Source of the DNA: Candidatus Fimadaptatus faecigallinarum
GTDB taxonomy: Bacteria; Bacillota; Clostridia; Christensenellales; Aristaeellaceae
NCBI GenBank assembly: GCA_018714445.1
Contig: DVNK01000038.1
Location: forward strand, 1-64,000
Direction of reading: 5' to 3'
Length of the DNA stretch: 64,000 bases
Shown here: positions 53,607 through 63,045 of the stretch, piece by piece
Layout of the letters: each line of letters opens with the position of its first letter
Position numbering within the stretch: position 1 is the first letter of the stretch
Notes under the pieces: model-generated
Databases searched by the model: none
What the model saw: only the letters and a program-made list of their open reading frames with translations
What the model was told of the DNA's origin: nothing
Position numbers and translations under genes: made by a program

Positions 53607-54602
53607 GTGAACGGCGGCGTGCATGACGAATACATACTTAACCGACTGATGCAGGGCGGCGCAGTGTCGGGCGAGGCGCTCAGCCGCGAGCTGGGCGTGA
53701 GCCGGGCCGCGGTCTGGAAGGACGTGCTGCACCTGCGCGAGGCGGGCTGGCACATAGACGCATCGCCGCGAGTCGGATATCATCTGGTGTCGCCCGAGGA
53801 CGGGCTGCTGCCCATGGACGTGTACGCAGGCCTTGACACACAGCGCTACGGCCGCACCGCCGAGTACCACGTCGAACTCGACTCGACCAACGTGCGCGCA
53901 AAGCAGTGGGCGCAACAGGGCGCGCCCGACGGCGCGCTGGTCGTGGCCGAAACCCAGACCGCCGGCCGCGGCCGGCTCGCACGCAAATGGATATCGCCGG
54001 CCGGCATGGGCATATACATGTCGCTCATAATGAAGCTGAACGTGCCCATGCAGCAGCTGGCGCGGGCGATGCCGGCGGTGCCGCTGGGCGTATGCCGGGG
54101 GCTGAGCGAGTTCAGCGACGACGCGGTGCGCATAAAATGGCCCAACGACATAGTATGCGCAGGGCGCAAGGTGTGCGGCATGCTGCTCGAGGCGCAGGCC
54201 GGCGTGGACGGCGTGGACTGGCTGATAGCGGGCATAGGCATAAACGCGCACCAGCGCATCGAGGACTTCCCCCCGGAGGTGCAGGCCACGGCGGCGTCGA
54301 TCGATATGCTGACCGGGAGGCGCTGCGTGCGGGCCGAGGTGCTGCGCGCAGTGCTGCGCGAGATCGAGCGCTGCGCCGACATGTTCATATCGGGCCGGGG
54401 CGACGCGCTGATGGAAGAGTACTCCCGTGCCAGCGCCACGCTGGGCCGGCGCGTGCGGGTGCTGGCCGGCGACGGCGAATTCGAGGCCGAGGCGCTGCGC
54501 ATCGCCGACGACGGCGCGCTGATAGTGCGGCTGGACGACGGCGCCGAGCGCGCAGTCTATGCCGGCGACGTGTCGGTGCGCGGGCTGATGGGGTACGTTT
54601 GA
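53607..54602 (+). CDS. birA: biotin-[acetyl-CoA-carboxylase] ligase / biotin repressor
   Basis: Attaches biotin to carboxylases and probably represses biotin genes. The 331-residue protein has an N-terminal winged helix (SGEALSRELGVSRAAVWKDV, 20-39), the ligase core with biotin loop GRGRLARKW (Ala where many have Gly), KWPNDI, and the C-terminal SH3-like cap. The start is GTG; 53607 (1 nt after AAGGAG) and 53619 (13 nt after) are both imperfect, so the exact N-terminus is uncertain by four residues. The end of the gene opens a 129-bp array. Confidence 0.93.
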   Translation: MNGGVHDEYILNRLMQGGAVSGEALSRELGVSRAAVWKDVLHLREAGWHIDASPRVGYHLVSPEDGLLPMDVYAGLDTQRYGRTAEYHVELDSTNVRAKQWAQQGAPDGALVVAETQTAGRGRLARKWISPAGMGIYMSLIMKLNVPMQQLARAMPAVPLGVCRGLSEFSDDAVRIKWPNDIVCAGRKVCGMLLEAQAGVDGVDWLIAGIGINAHQRIEDFPPEVQATAASIDMLTGRRCVRAEVLRAVLREIERCADMFISGRGDALMEEYSRASATLGRRVRVLAGDGEFEAEALRIADDGALIVRLDDGAERAVYAGDVSVRGLMGYV

Positions 54603-55150
54603 CGGGTTGCGGAGCGCGATGGCGGGGTTTGACTTGCGGCGCTCTGCTATTGGGCTATGATTGGGCAATTGTGCTGCGTTGCGACCGGATGCAGGCTTGG
54701 GCGCTACGCTAATTCGGCGCGGTTGGGCGTGCAGTTGCCCGTTGGGGCGGTTGGGGTTTGACTTGCGGAGCTTTGCTATTGGGCTATGGCTGGGCAGTTG
54801 CGCCGCGTTGTGACAAAATGTAGGCTTGGGCGCTGCGCAAATTAGGCGCGGTTGGGCGTGCAGTTGCCCGTTGGAGCGGTTGGGGTTTGACTCGCGGCGC
54901 TTTGCTATTGGGCTATGATTGGGCAGTTGTGCTGCGTTGCGACTGTATGCGGGCTTGGGCGCTGCGCAAATTCGGCGCGGTTGGGCGTGCAGTTGCCTGT
55001 TGGTGCGGCTGGGGTTTGGCTTGCGGCGCTTTGCTATTGGGCTATGATTGGGCAGTTGTGCCGCGTTGCGACCGGATGCAGGCTTGGGCGCTGCGCTAAT
55101 TCGGCGCGGTTGGGCGTGCAGTTGCCTGTTGGGACGGCTGGGGTTTTACT
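54590..55150 (+). repeat. 129-bp array beginning at the birA stop codon, 4.3 units
   Basis: GGGGTTT landmarks at 54624, 54753, 54882, 55011 and 55140, exactly 129 bp apart. The gene end (GGGGTACGTTTGACGGGTTG) resembles the unit start (GGGGTTTGACTTGCGG), so each unit seems to keep the TGA. Confidence 0.92.
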
Positions 55151-55433
55151 TGCAGCGCTCCGACATTGTGACACGACTGATACGCATTGACCGCAACTCG
55201 CGTCGGCAGATGCACGGTCAACAGCCATTTGCGCACGATACTATTATCGGCCGGCAATAAGGCCCGGCAGGCCGAATGCGCCGCCGGGAGCGCCGTGCCG
55301 CACGGCATATGCGGACGCGCAAGGACGGCAGCACGCGCTGAGCGCGGGGCGTGCCGCACGCCGTGTTGCGGGCGCGCAGCTCCGCTCACGCCCCGGCGGC
55401 ATGGCTCCCGGTTGCCGCATACATATATCCAAA
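55151..55433 (+). other. intergenic, inverted repeats only
   Basis: Several short GC-rich inverted repeats (GCCGTGCCGCACGGC near 55301) but no gene. One may terminate birA. Confidence 0.3.
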
Positions 55434-55462
55434 TTTACGGCGAAATGCGCTTCTCATATATT
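55434..55462 (+). promoter_or_regulatory. promoter of P1 peptidase-acpS operon
   Basis: TTTACG (55434-55439), 17-bp spacer, TATATT (55457-55462). Confidence 0.5.
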
Positions 55463-55482
55463 TATAAAGAGGTGAATCACAA

Positions 55483-56412
55483 ATGTATTCAGGTCATATA
55501 TGCGACGTGCCCGGCATACTTGTCGGCCACGCGACCGATGCCGATGCGCTGACCGGCGTCAGCGCGATATACTGCCCGGATGGGGCGATGCCCGGCGTGT
55601 CAGTGCGCGGCGGCGCGCCCGGCACTCGTGAGACCGATCTGATGAAGCCCGGCGAGCTGGTCGAGTCGGTACATGCGATACTGCTGTGCGGCGGCAGCGC
55701 GTTCGGGCTGGATGCCGCCACCGGCGCGATGGACTACCTCAGCCGCAAGGGCGTGGGACTGGACGTAGGCGTGGCGCGCGTGCCGATAGTGGGCGGCGCG
55801 GTGCTGTTCGACCTGGCCATGGGCCGTGCGGACGTGCGTCCCGACGCTCAGATGGGCAAACTCGCGCTGCTCAACGCCGGCGACGACCGGCGTCAGGGCC
55901 TGATAGGCGCGGGCACCGGCGCAAGCGTGGGCAAGTTCGCGCCGGGCGCATTGCCCGAACGCGCCGGACTGGGCAGCGCCGCGCTTGAGTCGGATGGGGT
56001 CATAGTGGGTGCGCTGGCCGCGGTCAACGCCGGCGGCGACATATACGACCCGTACACCGGCGAGTTCCTGGCCGGCGCGCACGATGCTCAGGGCAAGCCC
56101 CAGCCAGTGCTTAACGCGCTGATGGGCGGCGCGCACGCGCGCGAGCTGATCGGCCGCAACACCACGATAGCCGCGCTGGCCACCAACGCGCGCCTGGACA
56201 AGGCCCAGACCAACCGCCTGGCCGCCGTAGCGCAGGACGGCTTTGCGCGCGCACTGCGCCCGGCGCATACTCAGCTGGACGGCGACACGCTGTTTGCGCT
56301 GGCCACCGGTCAGGTCGAGTGCGACTTTGCGCGGCTGTGCGCGTTGGCCACCGAGGTAGTCGCCCGCGCGATAGCCAACGCCGGATATCTGGCCCGGGAG
56401 CGGCGGGCATGA
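55483..56412 (+). CDS. P1 family (DmpA-like) aminopeptidase
   Basis: An N-terminal nucleophile hydrolase of peptidase family S58. The 309-residue precursor should cut itself before the second Thr of GRNTTIAALATNARLDKAQ (about 225-243), freeing the nucleophile; LLCGGSAFGLDAATG near 70 shapes the site. Relatives cleave N-terminal or D-amino acids or beta-peptides. Start has AGAGGTG. Its TGA overlaps acpS. Confidence 0.92.
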   Translation: MYSGHICDVPGILVGHATDADALTGVSAIYCPDGAMPGVSVRGGAPGTRETDLMKPGELVESVHAILLCGGSAFGLDAATGAMDYLSRKGVGLDVGVARVPIVGGAVLFDLAMGRADVRPDAQMGKLALLNAGDDRRQGLIGAGTGASVGKFAPGALPERAGLGSAALESDGVIVGALAAVNAGGDIYDPYTGEFLAGAHDAQGKPQPVLNALMGGAHARELIGRNTTIAALATNARLDKAQTNRLAAVAQDGFARALRPAHTQLDGDTLFALATGQVECDFARLCALATEVVARAIANAGYLARERRA

Positions 56413-56780
56413 TAGTGGGCATAGGCGTGGACGTCATAGAGCCGGAGCGCATAGCCCAGGCCATGGCCAATCCGCGCTTCATCGAGCGCATGTACACCCC
56501 GCGCGAACGCGAGCGCATAGCGCAGTCCGGCGCAAATGCCGCGCAGCGCGCCGCCGGCATATTCGCCGCAAAGGAGGCCGCAGTCAAGGCGCTGGGCTGC
56601 GGCTTTGACGGCGTGGGGTTTCATGACGTGGAGGTGACAAGCGCCGCGTCAGGCCAGCCCGGACTGGAACTGCACGGTGGCGCGGCAGCGCGGCTGGCAG
56701 CGCTGGCCGGCGCGCGCGCGCATCTGTCGATATCGCACATAGCAAGCGCGGCGGTAGCGTTTGTCGTTATAGAGGGATAA
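56409..56780 (+). CDS. acpS: holo-[acyl-carrier-protein] synthase
   Basis: Transfers 4'-phosphopantetheine from CoA to acyl carrier protein. The 123-residue protein has IVGIGVDVIEPERI at the start (Asp8 metal ligand) and FAAKEAAVKALG near 53 (Glu metal ligand, Lys). It overlaps the P1 peptidase stop. In many Bacillota acpS lies next to nnr, alr and the MazEF module; here nnr and the module follow, but alr is absent. Confidence 0.95.
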   Translation: MIVGIGVDVIEPERIAQAMANPRFIERMYTPRERERIAQSGANAAQRAAGIFAAKEAAVKALGCGFDGVGFHDVEVTSAASGQPGLELHGGAAARLAALAGARAHLSISHIASAAVAFVVIEG

Positions 56781-56904
56781 ACGCATGCGGATGTTGGCTG
56801 CGGCCTGAAAAGGCCTGCGCATGCCCAGACGCCATGGGCATGGCGGCGCGGCTGACTTAGTCTATTGAAGCGATGCCGCATTTGAGCGGCGCTTGCTCAT
56901 TGCG

Positions 56905-57740
56905 CTGTGCTGCCGGGAGTTGTCGTGTCGTGGCGATGTCGGCTTTGCCCGGGATAACGCGCTAGTGCCATGCTTGCGGCAGTGCGCCGGGCTTTGACTG
57001 CACCGACGGGATTTGTCACGGCATTGCGCTGTCGACTTTGTCAAGGACAACACGTTCGTACCATTCTCGAGGCATTGTGCCGGTATTTGGTACACCGCCG
57101 AGGATTGTCGCGGCGTGGTACTGTCTGCTTTGCCATTGATAGCGCGTTTTTGCCATGCTTGCGACATTACGCTGGGCTTTGACTACACCGACGGGAGTTG
57201 TCACGGCATAGCGCTGTCCACTTTGTCAAGGACAACACGTTCGTACCATCCTCGAGGCATTGTGCCGATATTTGGTACACCGCCGAGGTTGTCGCGGCGT
57301 GGCACTGTCTGCTTTGCCATTGATAGCGCGTTTTTGCCATGCTTGCGACATTGCGCCGGGCTTTGACTACACCGACGGGAATTGTCACAGCATAGCGCTG
57401 TCCACTTTGCCAAGGACAACGCGCTCGTACCATCCTCGAGGCATTATGCCGGTATTTGGTACACCGCCGAGGATTGTCGCGGCGTGGCATTGTCTACCTT
57501 ACCATTGATAGCGCGTTTTTGCCATGCTTGCAGCATTGCGCCGGGCTTTGACTACACCGACGGGAGTTGTCACGGTATAGCGCTGTCCACTTTGTCAAGG
57601 ACAACACGCTCGTACCACACTTGAGGCATTGTGCCGATATTTGGCTGCACCGCCGAAGATTGCCGCGGCATTGCGCTGTCAACTTTGCCATTGATAGCAC
57701 GTTCTTGCCACGCTTGCAGCATTGCGCCGCGCTCCGACGG
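56905..57740 (+). repeat. 184-186-bp array, each unit a dimer of about 92 bp, 4.5 units
   Basis: TGTCG(C/T)G landmarks at 56921, 57106, 57290, 57475 and 57661. The halves within a unit are related (TGTC(G/A)CGGC start, then TTTG(C/T)CA). It separates acpS from nnr. Confidence 0.93.
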
Positions 57741-57794
57741 CGCTGACGATTGCTGCAGCGCTTTCTCAACCAACGCGATTCACAGGAGGCCTTT

Positions 57795-59414
57795 ATGCGA
57801 GTAGTAACCCCAAGTCAAATGCAACAACTCGAACAGCGCTTCATGCGCGAACAGGGCGTGGAATCGTTCGAGCTGATGGCGCGCGCCGCCGATGGGCTGG
57901 CCGATGCGGCTGTGCGGCTGCTCGGACGCGCGAACTGGCCGCCGCAGGACGCCGGCGTGCCGCTGGATCTGCCCAAGCTGACCGGCATGAGCGCAGTGGT
58001 GTGCTGTGGGCCGGGCGCAAACGGCGGCGACGGCTGGGCACTGGCCTGGCGGTTGTACGACATGAACTGCGAGGTGCTCGCGCTGACGCACGGCACGCCC
58101 ACGCCCGGTTCCGCCGCGCATCGCAACTATCTTGAGTGCGCCGCAAGCTGGCGCTCGATACGCATAATCGACCTAGCCGGCGCACAGCTCGGCGACCCCG
58201 AGGACGGTCAGGCGCTTATTGAGTATCTGACCGGGCTGTGCGGCACCGCGATGCTGCGCGCGCAGCTGTGCGTGGACGCGCTGTTCGGCACCGAGCTGAG
58301 CCGCCCGCTGAGCGGCGTGTACCTGGGCATGAGCCGCCTTATGGCGCTGATAGCCGAAAGCGGCGCGCGGGTGCTGGCTGTGGACATACCCTCGGGGCTG
58401 GACGGCGCGACCGGCGCCGACACCGGCGCATGCCCCGCCGACATGACCGTCACGTTCCAACACCTCAAGCGCGGTCAGCTGTTCGGCAGCGGCCAGGACG
58501 TATGCGGTGAACTGATCTGCCATGACATAGGCATACCCGATGCCTATGCCCCCGCCGATGCGCCGGAGTACCTGCGCCCGGCCGACGTGCGCATGCCCCG
58601 GCGACGCCATGACTCACACAAGGGCACATACGGACATTTGCTGACGGTCGCAGGCTCGCACGACTACGCCGGAGCGGCACTGCTGTGCGTGACCAGCGCG
58701 CTGCGCGCCGGAGCCGGGCTGGTCACGGCCGGCTGCGTGGCCGAGCTGCGGCCGCTGTTGCAGCTGAGTGCGCCGTCGGCCATGGCGCTGAAGCTGTGCG
58801 ACGCCGACGTATTCGACAATTCCGCCGTGGAGCGCGCCCGCGACGCGCTGCCCGGCAAGACCGCGCTGGCGATAGGCCCGGGCATGACCCGCCGCGCCGC
58901 GCCGGAACTGCTGGCACTGCTGCTGAGCAGCGGTCTGCCCGCCGTGGTGGATGCCGACGCGCTCAACCTTATAGCGCTCAACCCCGACCTGCGCGCGCTG
59001 CTCGGACCGCGCCATGTGCTCACGCCGCATCCGGGCGAGATGGCGCGGCTGCTCGGACGCGCGGTAGCCGATCCGGCGGCCGACGCTCGCGCGCTGGCAG
59101 CCGAGTGCGGTTGCGTCGTGCTGCTCAAGGGCTGCGCGACCTGCATCAGCGACGGCACGCGCGACTACATGATGAATCCCGGCGTGCCCGGCATGGCGTG
59201 CGGCGGCAGCGGCGACGTGCTGACCGGCGTGATAGGCGCGCTGCTGGCGCAGGGCATTGAACCGCTGCGCGCGGCGGCGTGGGGCGCGCTGCTGCATGGC
59301 CGAGCCGGCGCGCGCGCGCAGTCCCGCCTAGGCGAGGTGTCCATGAACGCCTCCGACATAGTGACCGAACTGCCCGGTGCCTTCATGGAGTCCATGGCCG
59401 CGGCGCGGCGCTGA
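57795..59414 (+). CDS. nnr: bifunctional NAD(P)H-hydrate repair enzyme
   Basis: Repairs hydrated NAD(P)H. The N-terminal epimerase domain (1-225) has CGPGANGGDGW near 73 and VDIPSGLDGATG near 198; the C-terminal ADP-dependent dehydratase (about 245-535) has PSAMALK, VVDADALNLIA, LTPHPGEMARLLG and CGGSGDVLTGVIGALLAQG. At 539 residues it is slightly longer than the usual 500. The start at 57795 follows AGGAGG; earlier frame is repeat. Confidence 0.95.
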   Translation: MRVVTPSQMQQLEQRFMREQGVESFELMARAADGLADAAVRLLGRANWPPQDAGVPLDLPKLTGMSAVVCCGPGANGGDGWALAWRLYDMNCEVLALTHGTPTPGSAAHRNYLECAASWRSIRIIDLAGAQLGDPEDGQALIEYLTGLCGTAMLRAQLCVDALFGTELSRPLSGVYLGMSRLMALIAESGARVLAVDIPSGLDGATGADTGACPADMTVTFQHLKRGQLFGSGQDVCGELICHDIGIPDAYAPADAPEYLRPADVRMPRRRHDSHKGTYGHLLTVAGSHDYAGAALLCVTSALRAGAGLVTAGCVAELRPLLQLSAPSAMALKLCDADVFDNSAVERARDALPGKTALAIGPGMTRRAAPELLALLLSSGLPAVVDADALNLIALNPDLRALLGPRHVLTPHPGEMARLLGRAVADPAADARALAAECGCVVLLKGCATCISDGTRDYMMNPGVPGMACGGSGDVLTGVIGALLAQGIEPLRAAAWGALLHGRAGARAQSRLGEVSMNASDIVTELPGAFMESMAAARR

Positions 59415-59481
59415 TCGATATGTGCATGCCGCACGTACACCCATGCCAGCCGCGCGGCGGCACCGGCCGTACGCTTGCGCC

Positions 59482-59715
59482 GGACATACAATCGCACCAA
59501 ACGTTCACCCATACCAACCGTATATCCGCGCCAACCATACACCTGCGCCAAATGTTCACGCACACCAACCGTTCACATGCACCAACTGCACACCCACGCC
59601 AACCGTTCACCCGCGCCAACCGCACACCCGCGCCAACCGCACACCCGCGCCAACCGTTCACCCGCACCAACCGCACACCCGCACCAACCGCACACCCACG
59701 CCAACCGCTGCTCCC
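59482..59715. repeat. 17-bp tandem array, about 13.5 units
   Basis: CAACCG(C/T)(A/T)CACCCGCGC units, 17 bp each, for example at 59601, 59618, 59635 and 59652. It lies between nnr and the antitoxin gene. Confidence 0.93.
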
Positions 59716-59842
59716 CGCACTGCGCCAACCTAGCGCAAACATTCCCGGTTCGCCGGCGCACATCATTTCGCGATGCATACATATCCGGGCGGTATATCGC
59801 GTAGGATATACCATTGAGCGCGGCGCGCACGGGAAGGCGGGG

Positions 59843-60130
59843 ATGCAAATGGCGGCCAGCAAGGTGCTCATATCGCTGCCGCCCGGGCTGTGCCGGGAGG
59901 CCGACGAATTCGCGCATCAGCACGGCATGACGCGCAGCGAGCTTATGCGCCGGGCGCTGAAACAATATCTGGCGCTTGAGCATAGACTGGAACTGAGGGC
60001 CGAGTTGAAGCGGGGCTATATCGAAATGGCCCAGCTCAACCAATCGCTCGCCGAGGCGGCGCTGCCGCTGGACGAGGAAGCCCTCGACCTCTATGAGCAG
60101 AGCTTGCGGAGCGTGAATAGGAATGATTAG
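59843..60130 (+). CDS. CopG/ribbon-helix-helix antitoxin-like protein
   Basis: A 95-residue DNA-binding protein with an N-terminal ribbon-helix-helix ([37 protein letters not shown]). It overlaps the mazF start by eight bases, so it is the antitoxin of the pair and probably represses the operon (EndoAI type of Bacillus). The C-terminal part would bind and block MazF. Start ATG 59843 follows GGAAGG; 59849 is an alternative. Confidence 0.88.
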   Translation: MQMAASKVLISLPPGLCREADEFAHQHGMTRSELMRRALKQYLALEHRLELRAELKRGYIEMAQLNQSLAEAALPLDEEALDLYEQSLRSVNRND

Positions 60131-60470
60131 ACGGGGCGATATCTACTGCGCCGACCTAAATCCCATAATCGGCTCGGAGCAGGGCGGTGTGCGCCCTGTG
60201 CTGGTGCTGCAAAACGACGTGGGCAATCGCTTCAGCCCCACCGTGATAGTGGCTGCGATAACCTCGCAGATAGGCAAGGCGCGCCTGCCCACGCACGTCG
60301 AGATCCGCGAGGGCGACTGCGGGCTGGAATGGGATTCAGTAATACTCACCGAACAGCTGCGCACTATCGACAAGCGTCGCCTGCGCGACAAGATGGGCAC
60401 GCTGCCCCCCGACAAGGTCGACGACGTCGAGCGCGCGCTGAAGATCTCACTGGGCATAATACCGGTATAA
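60123..60470 (+). CDS. ndoA: MazF/NdoA endoribonuclease toxin
   Basis: A sequence-specific mRNA endonuclease. The 115-residue protein carries [23 protein letters not shown] with the catalytic Arg and later Thr in AAITSQIGK; it matches Bacillus NdoA (EndoA) closely in length and order. Pairing with the upstream antitoxin and nearby acpS/nnr is typical for the chromosomal Bacillota locus. The recognition sequence cannot be predicted. Confidence 0.94.
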   Translation: MIRRGDIYCADLNPIIGSEQGGVRPVLVLQNDVGNRFSPTVIVAAITSQIGKARLPTHVEIREGDCGLEWDSVILTEQLRTIDKRRLRDKMGTLPPDKVDDVERALKISLGIIPV

Positions 60471-60502
60471 AGTACTTGCGCCGCGCGCGAAAGGAGCTTT
60501 GG

Positions 60503-61363
60503 ATGACACTCAGGCTTACAAGCGAAAAATTCCGGGACGCAGCCGCTCGGGCGCTGTACATAGCGCTGGGGCTGCTGCTGACCACGCTGGGTTACCGGAT
60601 GTTTCTGATACCCAATGACATAGCGCCCGGCGGCTTTACGGGCATTGGCCAGCTGGTCAATGCGCTGACGGGCTGGCCGGTGGGCACGGTCGTGCTGATA
60701 CTGAACGTGCCGCTGTTCGCATTGGGGCTCAGATCGATGGGCTGGCGGTTTGCGCTGGGGTCGCTGGTGGCGACGTTTTTGCTGTCGGCGATGCTTGACT
60801 GGCTGCCCACGCCCTACACTTCGGACGACATGGTGCTCTCGACGATATTCGGCGGCATACTTTCGGGCGCGGGATTCGGACTGATACTGCGCGGCGGCGC
60901 GTCCACCGGCGGCACTGACATGCTGGCCAAGATAATTCACGAGCGATTGCGCTTTGTCAAGGTCGGCATGGTGATGTTTGCGGTGGACTTTATGGTGGTG
61001 TTTGCATCGATGTTCGTGTTCGACGTGACGCGGGCGATGTACGCGGTGATAGCGCTGTTCATATCGACCTGGGTGATGGACCGGGTCATAGACGGCCTCA
61101 ACACCGCCAAAGCCTACTTCGTCATATCGCAAAATTCGGCGCAGATCAGCCGCCGCGTACAGGCGGAACTCGAGCATGGCGTGACCGCACTCAAGGGGCG
61201 CGGCGAGTACTCGGGCGCGGACATGGACGTGCTGCTGTGCGTGGTGTACCGGTTCGAGGCGCCCCAGCTCAAGCGCATCATATCCGAATGCGACGAGCGC
61301 GCCTTCGTGATTGCCACCGACGTGCACGAGGCGCTGGGCGAGGGCTTCGAGCGCTATACCTGA
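60503..61363 (+). CDS. YitT family membrane protein (DUF161/DUF2179)
   Basis: A 286-residue protein with five or six hydrophobic segments (about 15-195), the motif GGASTGGTDMLAKII near 131, and a C-terminal cytoplasmic DUF2179 domain (starts KAYFVISQNSAQI). Function is unestablished. The start follows AAAGGAG. It is 32 bp after ndoA and may be cotranscribed. Confidence 0.93.
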   Translation: MTLRLTSEKFRDAAARALYIALGLLLTTLGYRMFLIPNDIAPGGFTGIGQLVNALTGWPVGTVVLILNVPLFALGLRSMGWRFALGSLVATFLLSAMLDWLPTPYTSDDMVLSTIFGGILSGAGFGLILRGGASTGGTDMLAKIIHERLRFVKVGMVMFAVDFMVVFASMFVFDVTRAMYAVIALFISTWVMDRVIDGLNTAKAYFVISQNSAQISRRVQAELEHGVTALKGRGEYSGADMDVLLCVVYRFEAPQLKRIISECDERAFVIATDVHEALGEGFERYT

Positions 61364-61427
61364 TCGTGCGGCGCCTACCGGACCCATTTGAACCAGGCGG
61401 CACCGGCGCTACGCGCACAAAAGCATT

Positions 61428-61471
61428 GCCGCACGCGTGCGGGCGATCTGCCGCCGCGTGCGGCGCTTTTG
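61428..61471 (+). terminator. terminator after the YitT gene
   Basis: A 10-bp perfect stem (61428-61437 with 61455-61464), then GCTTTTG. Minor inner pairing is possible. Confidence 0.65.
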
Positions 61472-61769
61472 CATTTGCGGGGCCTGCCGGCGCGGGGGTT
61501 TACTGAGGCCGCGCATACGGCGGCGCACAGTGCCGGCTCAGCGCGGCGCACCGGGCTTATACTGGAGGCGGCGCCGGGTGACAGCATTGCAAGCCGCCGG
61601 CATGCTTGCTCCGCAGAAGTCGCCTGCCAGCGGCCTGAACGTCCGGCGTGGCTGCTGCGGTTTGGGGTATGTTGGGATGCCGGTGGTGCTAATATCCGGC
61701 TGCGGCCAACACGCATGTCGGGATGCCAATGCCGTAAATGCCCGGCGCGGCTAACATATTTGCGCTTAT

Positions 61770-62400
61770 GCGACGTCGCGCAGTGCCCTGCCCACAGCGC
61801 CATCACTTGCACAGGCGCGCAAACAGTTCAGGCCACCAGTCGTACAGCGCGCAATTGTTCAGAGTCGACTGGCAGGCAAGCATTCTGCATTCTTATTCAT
61901 TGCTTTGCAATCATAATCAAGCTTAATATGGGCGCTTATGCGACGTCGCGCAATACCCTGCACACAGCGCCGCATGCGCCGTCACTTGCACAGTAACATG
62001 AACACGGTTCATGCCGCCGGTCGTACAGCGCATGAATCGTTCAGCGCCGGACGGCAGACAAGCCCTTTGCATTCTTATGCATTGCTTTGCAACCATAATC
62101 AAGCTTAATATGGGCGCGTATGCAGCTCCGTGCAATGCCCTGCCCACAGCGCCGCATGCGCTTTCATTTGCACAGGCGCGCAAACAATTCATGCCGCCGG
62201 TCGTACAGCGCATGAATCGTTCAGCGCCGAACGGCAGACAAGCCCTTTGCATTCTTATGCACTGATTTGCAATCATAATCAAGCTTAATATGGGCGCTTA
62301 CGCGACGTCGCGCAATGCCCTGCCCACAGCGCCGCATGCGCCGTCACTTGCACAAGCGCGCAAACAGTTCAGGCCGCCGGTCGTCAAAATAGCCGATGCG
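61770..62400 (-). repeat. 179-182-bp array of the amidase gene tail, 3.7 units
   Basis: The gene stop and last codons (TCA(C/T)TTGCACA on the plus strand) recur at 61803, 61982, 62164 and 62344; the last is the real gene end. AAGCTTAATATGGGCGC blocks recur at 61919, 62101 and 62281. Confidence 0.95.
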
Positions 62401-63045
62401 CTTGGCCGCGCTGTCCGTTATGTCAATGTCCACGCTCACGCTGCCGCGCGCGTCGCGCACCTCGCACAGCGGCACGCCCTGCGCCGTATACGCAAACGCT
62501 ATCGGTATCGAACCGCACCGGTGCGAACACCCCGCGATGCACACCTCGTTCTCTATCGCTCGCGCCCGCGCCAGCGCCAGCCACTGGCCGCACTGCATAT
62601 CGTCATGCATGCCCGTGCCGATCAGGTTGAGCATGAGCGCCGGATGTTCCAGCTCCATAATGCGCGCAACCTCGGGAAAGTGCACCTCGTAGCATATCGG
62701 CACGCCTATCGGCCCCAGCGACGTGCGCAGACAGCGTATGCCATCGCCGCTGCCGCGGCCCTTGGCGCGCTCGCCGCCGGTCAGTATGCACTTGGTATAT
62801 GTATCCACTATGCGGCCCTGTTCTATCGCCAGCGCCCGCTCAAATGCGTGCTGGCCGCGCTCGTCGCGGTAGCCGGCGATTATGCGCGCGCCGCTAGAAC
62901 GCGCCAGACTCAGCGCTGCCTCCAGCGTGGCGTCATGCAGAAAGCTCTCCGGAAACACGTACAGGTCAGCCTCGCACTGCGTCAGCACGCGCTCGAGTTC
63001 GCGCAGTTCGCAGCCGCGCTCCGGCACCGCAAGATACAGCTTCAT
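62344..63045 (-). CDS. carbon-nitrogen hydrolase (nitrilase superfamily)
   Basis: A 233-residue amidase-like enzyme. The catalytic triad is visible: Glu in FPESF (about 33), Lys in TYTKCIL (about 85) and Cys in PICYEVHFPE (about 117). It hydrolyses a C-N bond of an amide or carbamoyl; the exact substrate is open. Length is a little short of the usual 260-280. Start follows AAAGGCGG. The last about 18 codons are in the tail array. Confidence 0.9.
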   Translation of the reverse strand: MKLYLAVPERGCELRELERVLTQCEADLYVFPESFLHDATLEAALSLARSSGARIIAGYRDERGQHAFERALAIEQGRIVDTYTKCILTGGERAKGRGSGDGIRCLRTSLGPIGVPICYEVHFPEVARIMELEHPALMLNLIGTGMHDDMQCGQWLALARARAIENEVCIAGCSHRCGSIPIAFAYTAQGVPLCEVRDARGSVSVDIDITDSAAKRIGYFDDRRPELFARLCK

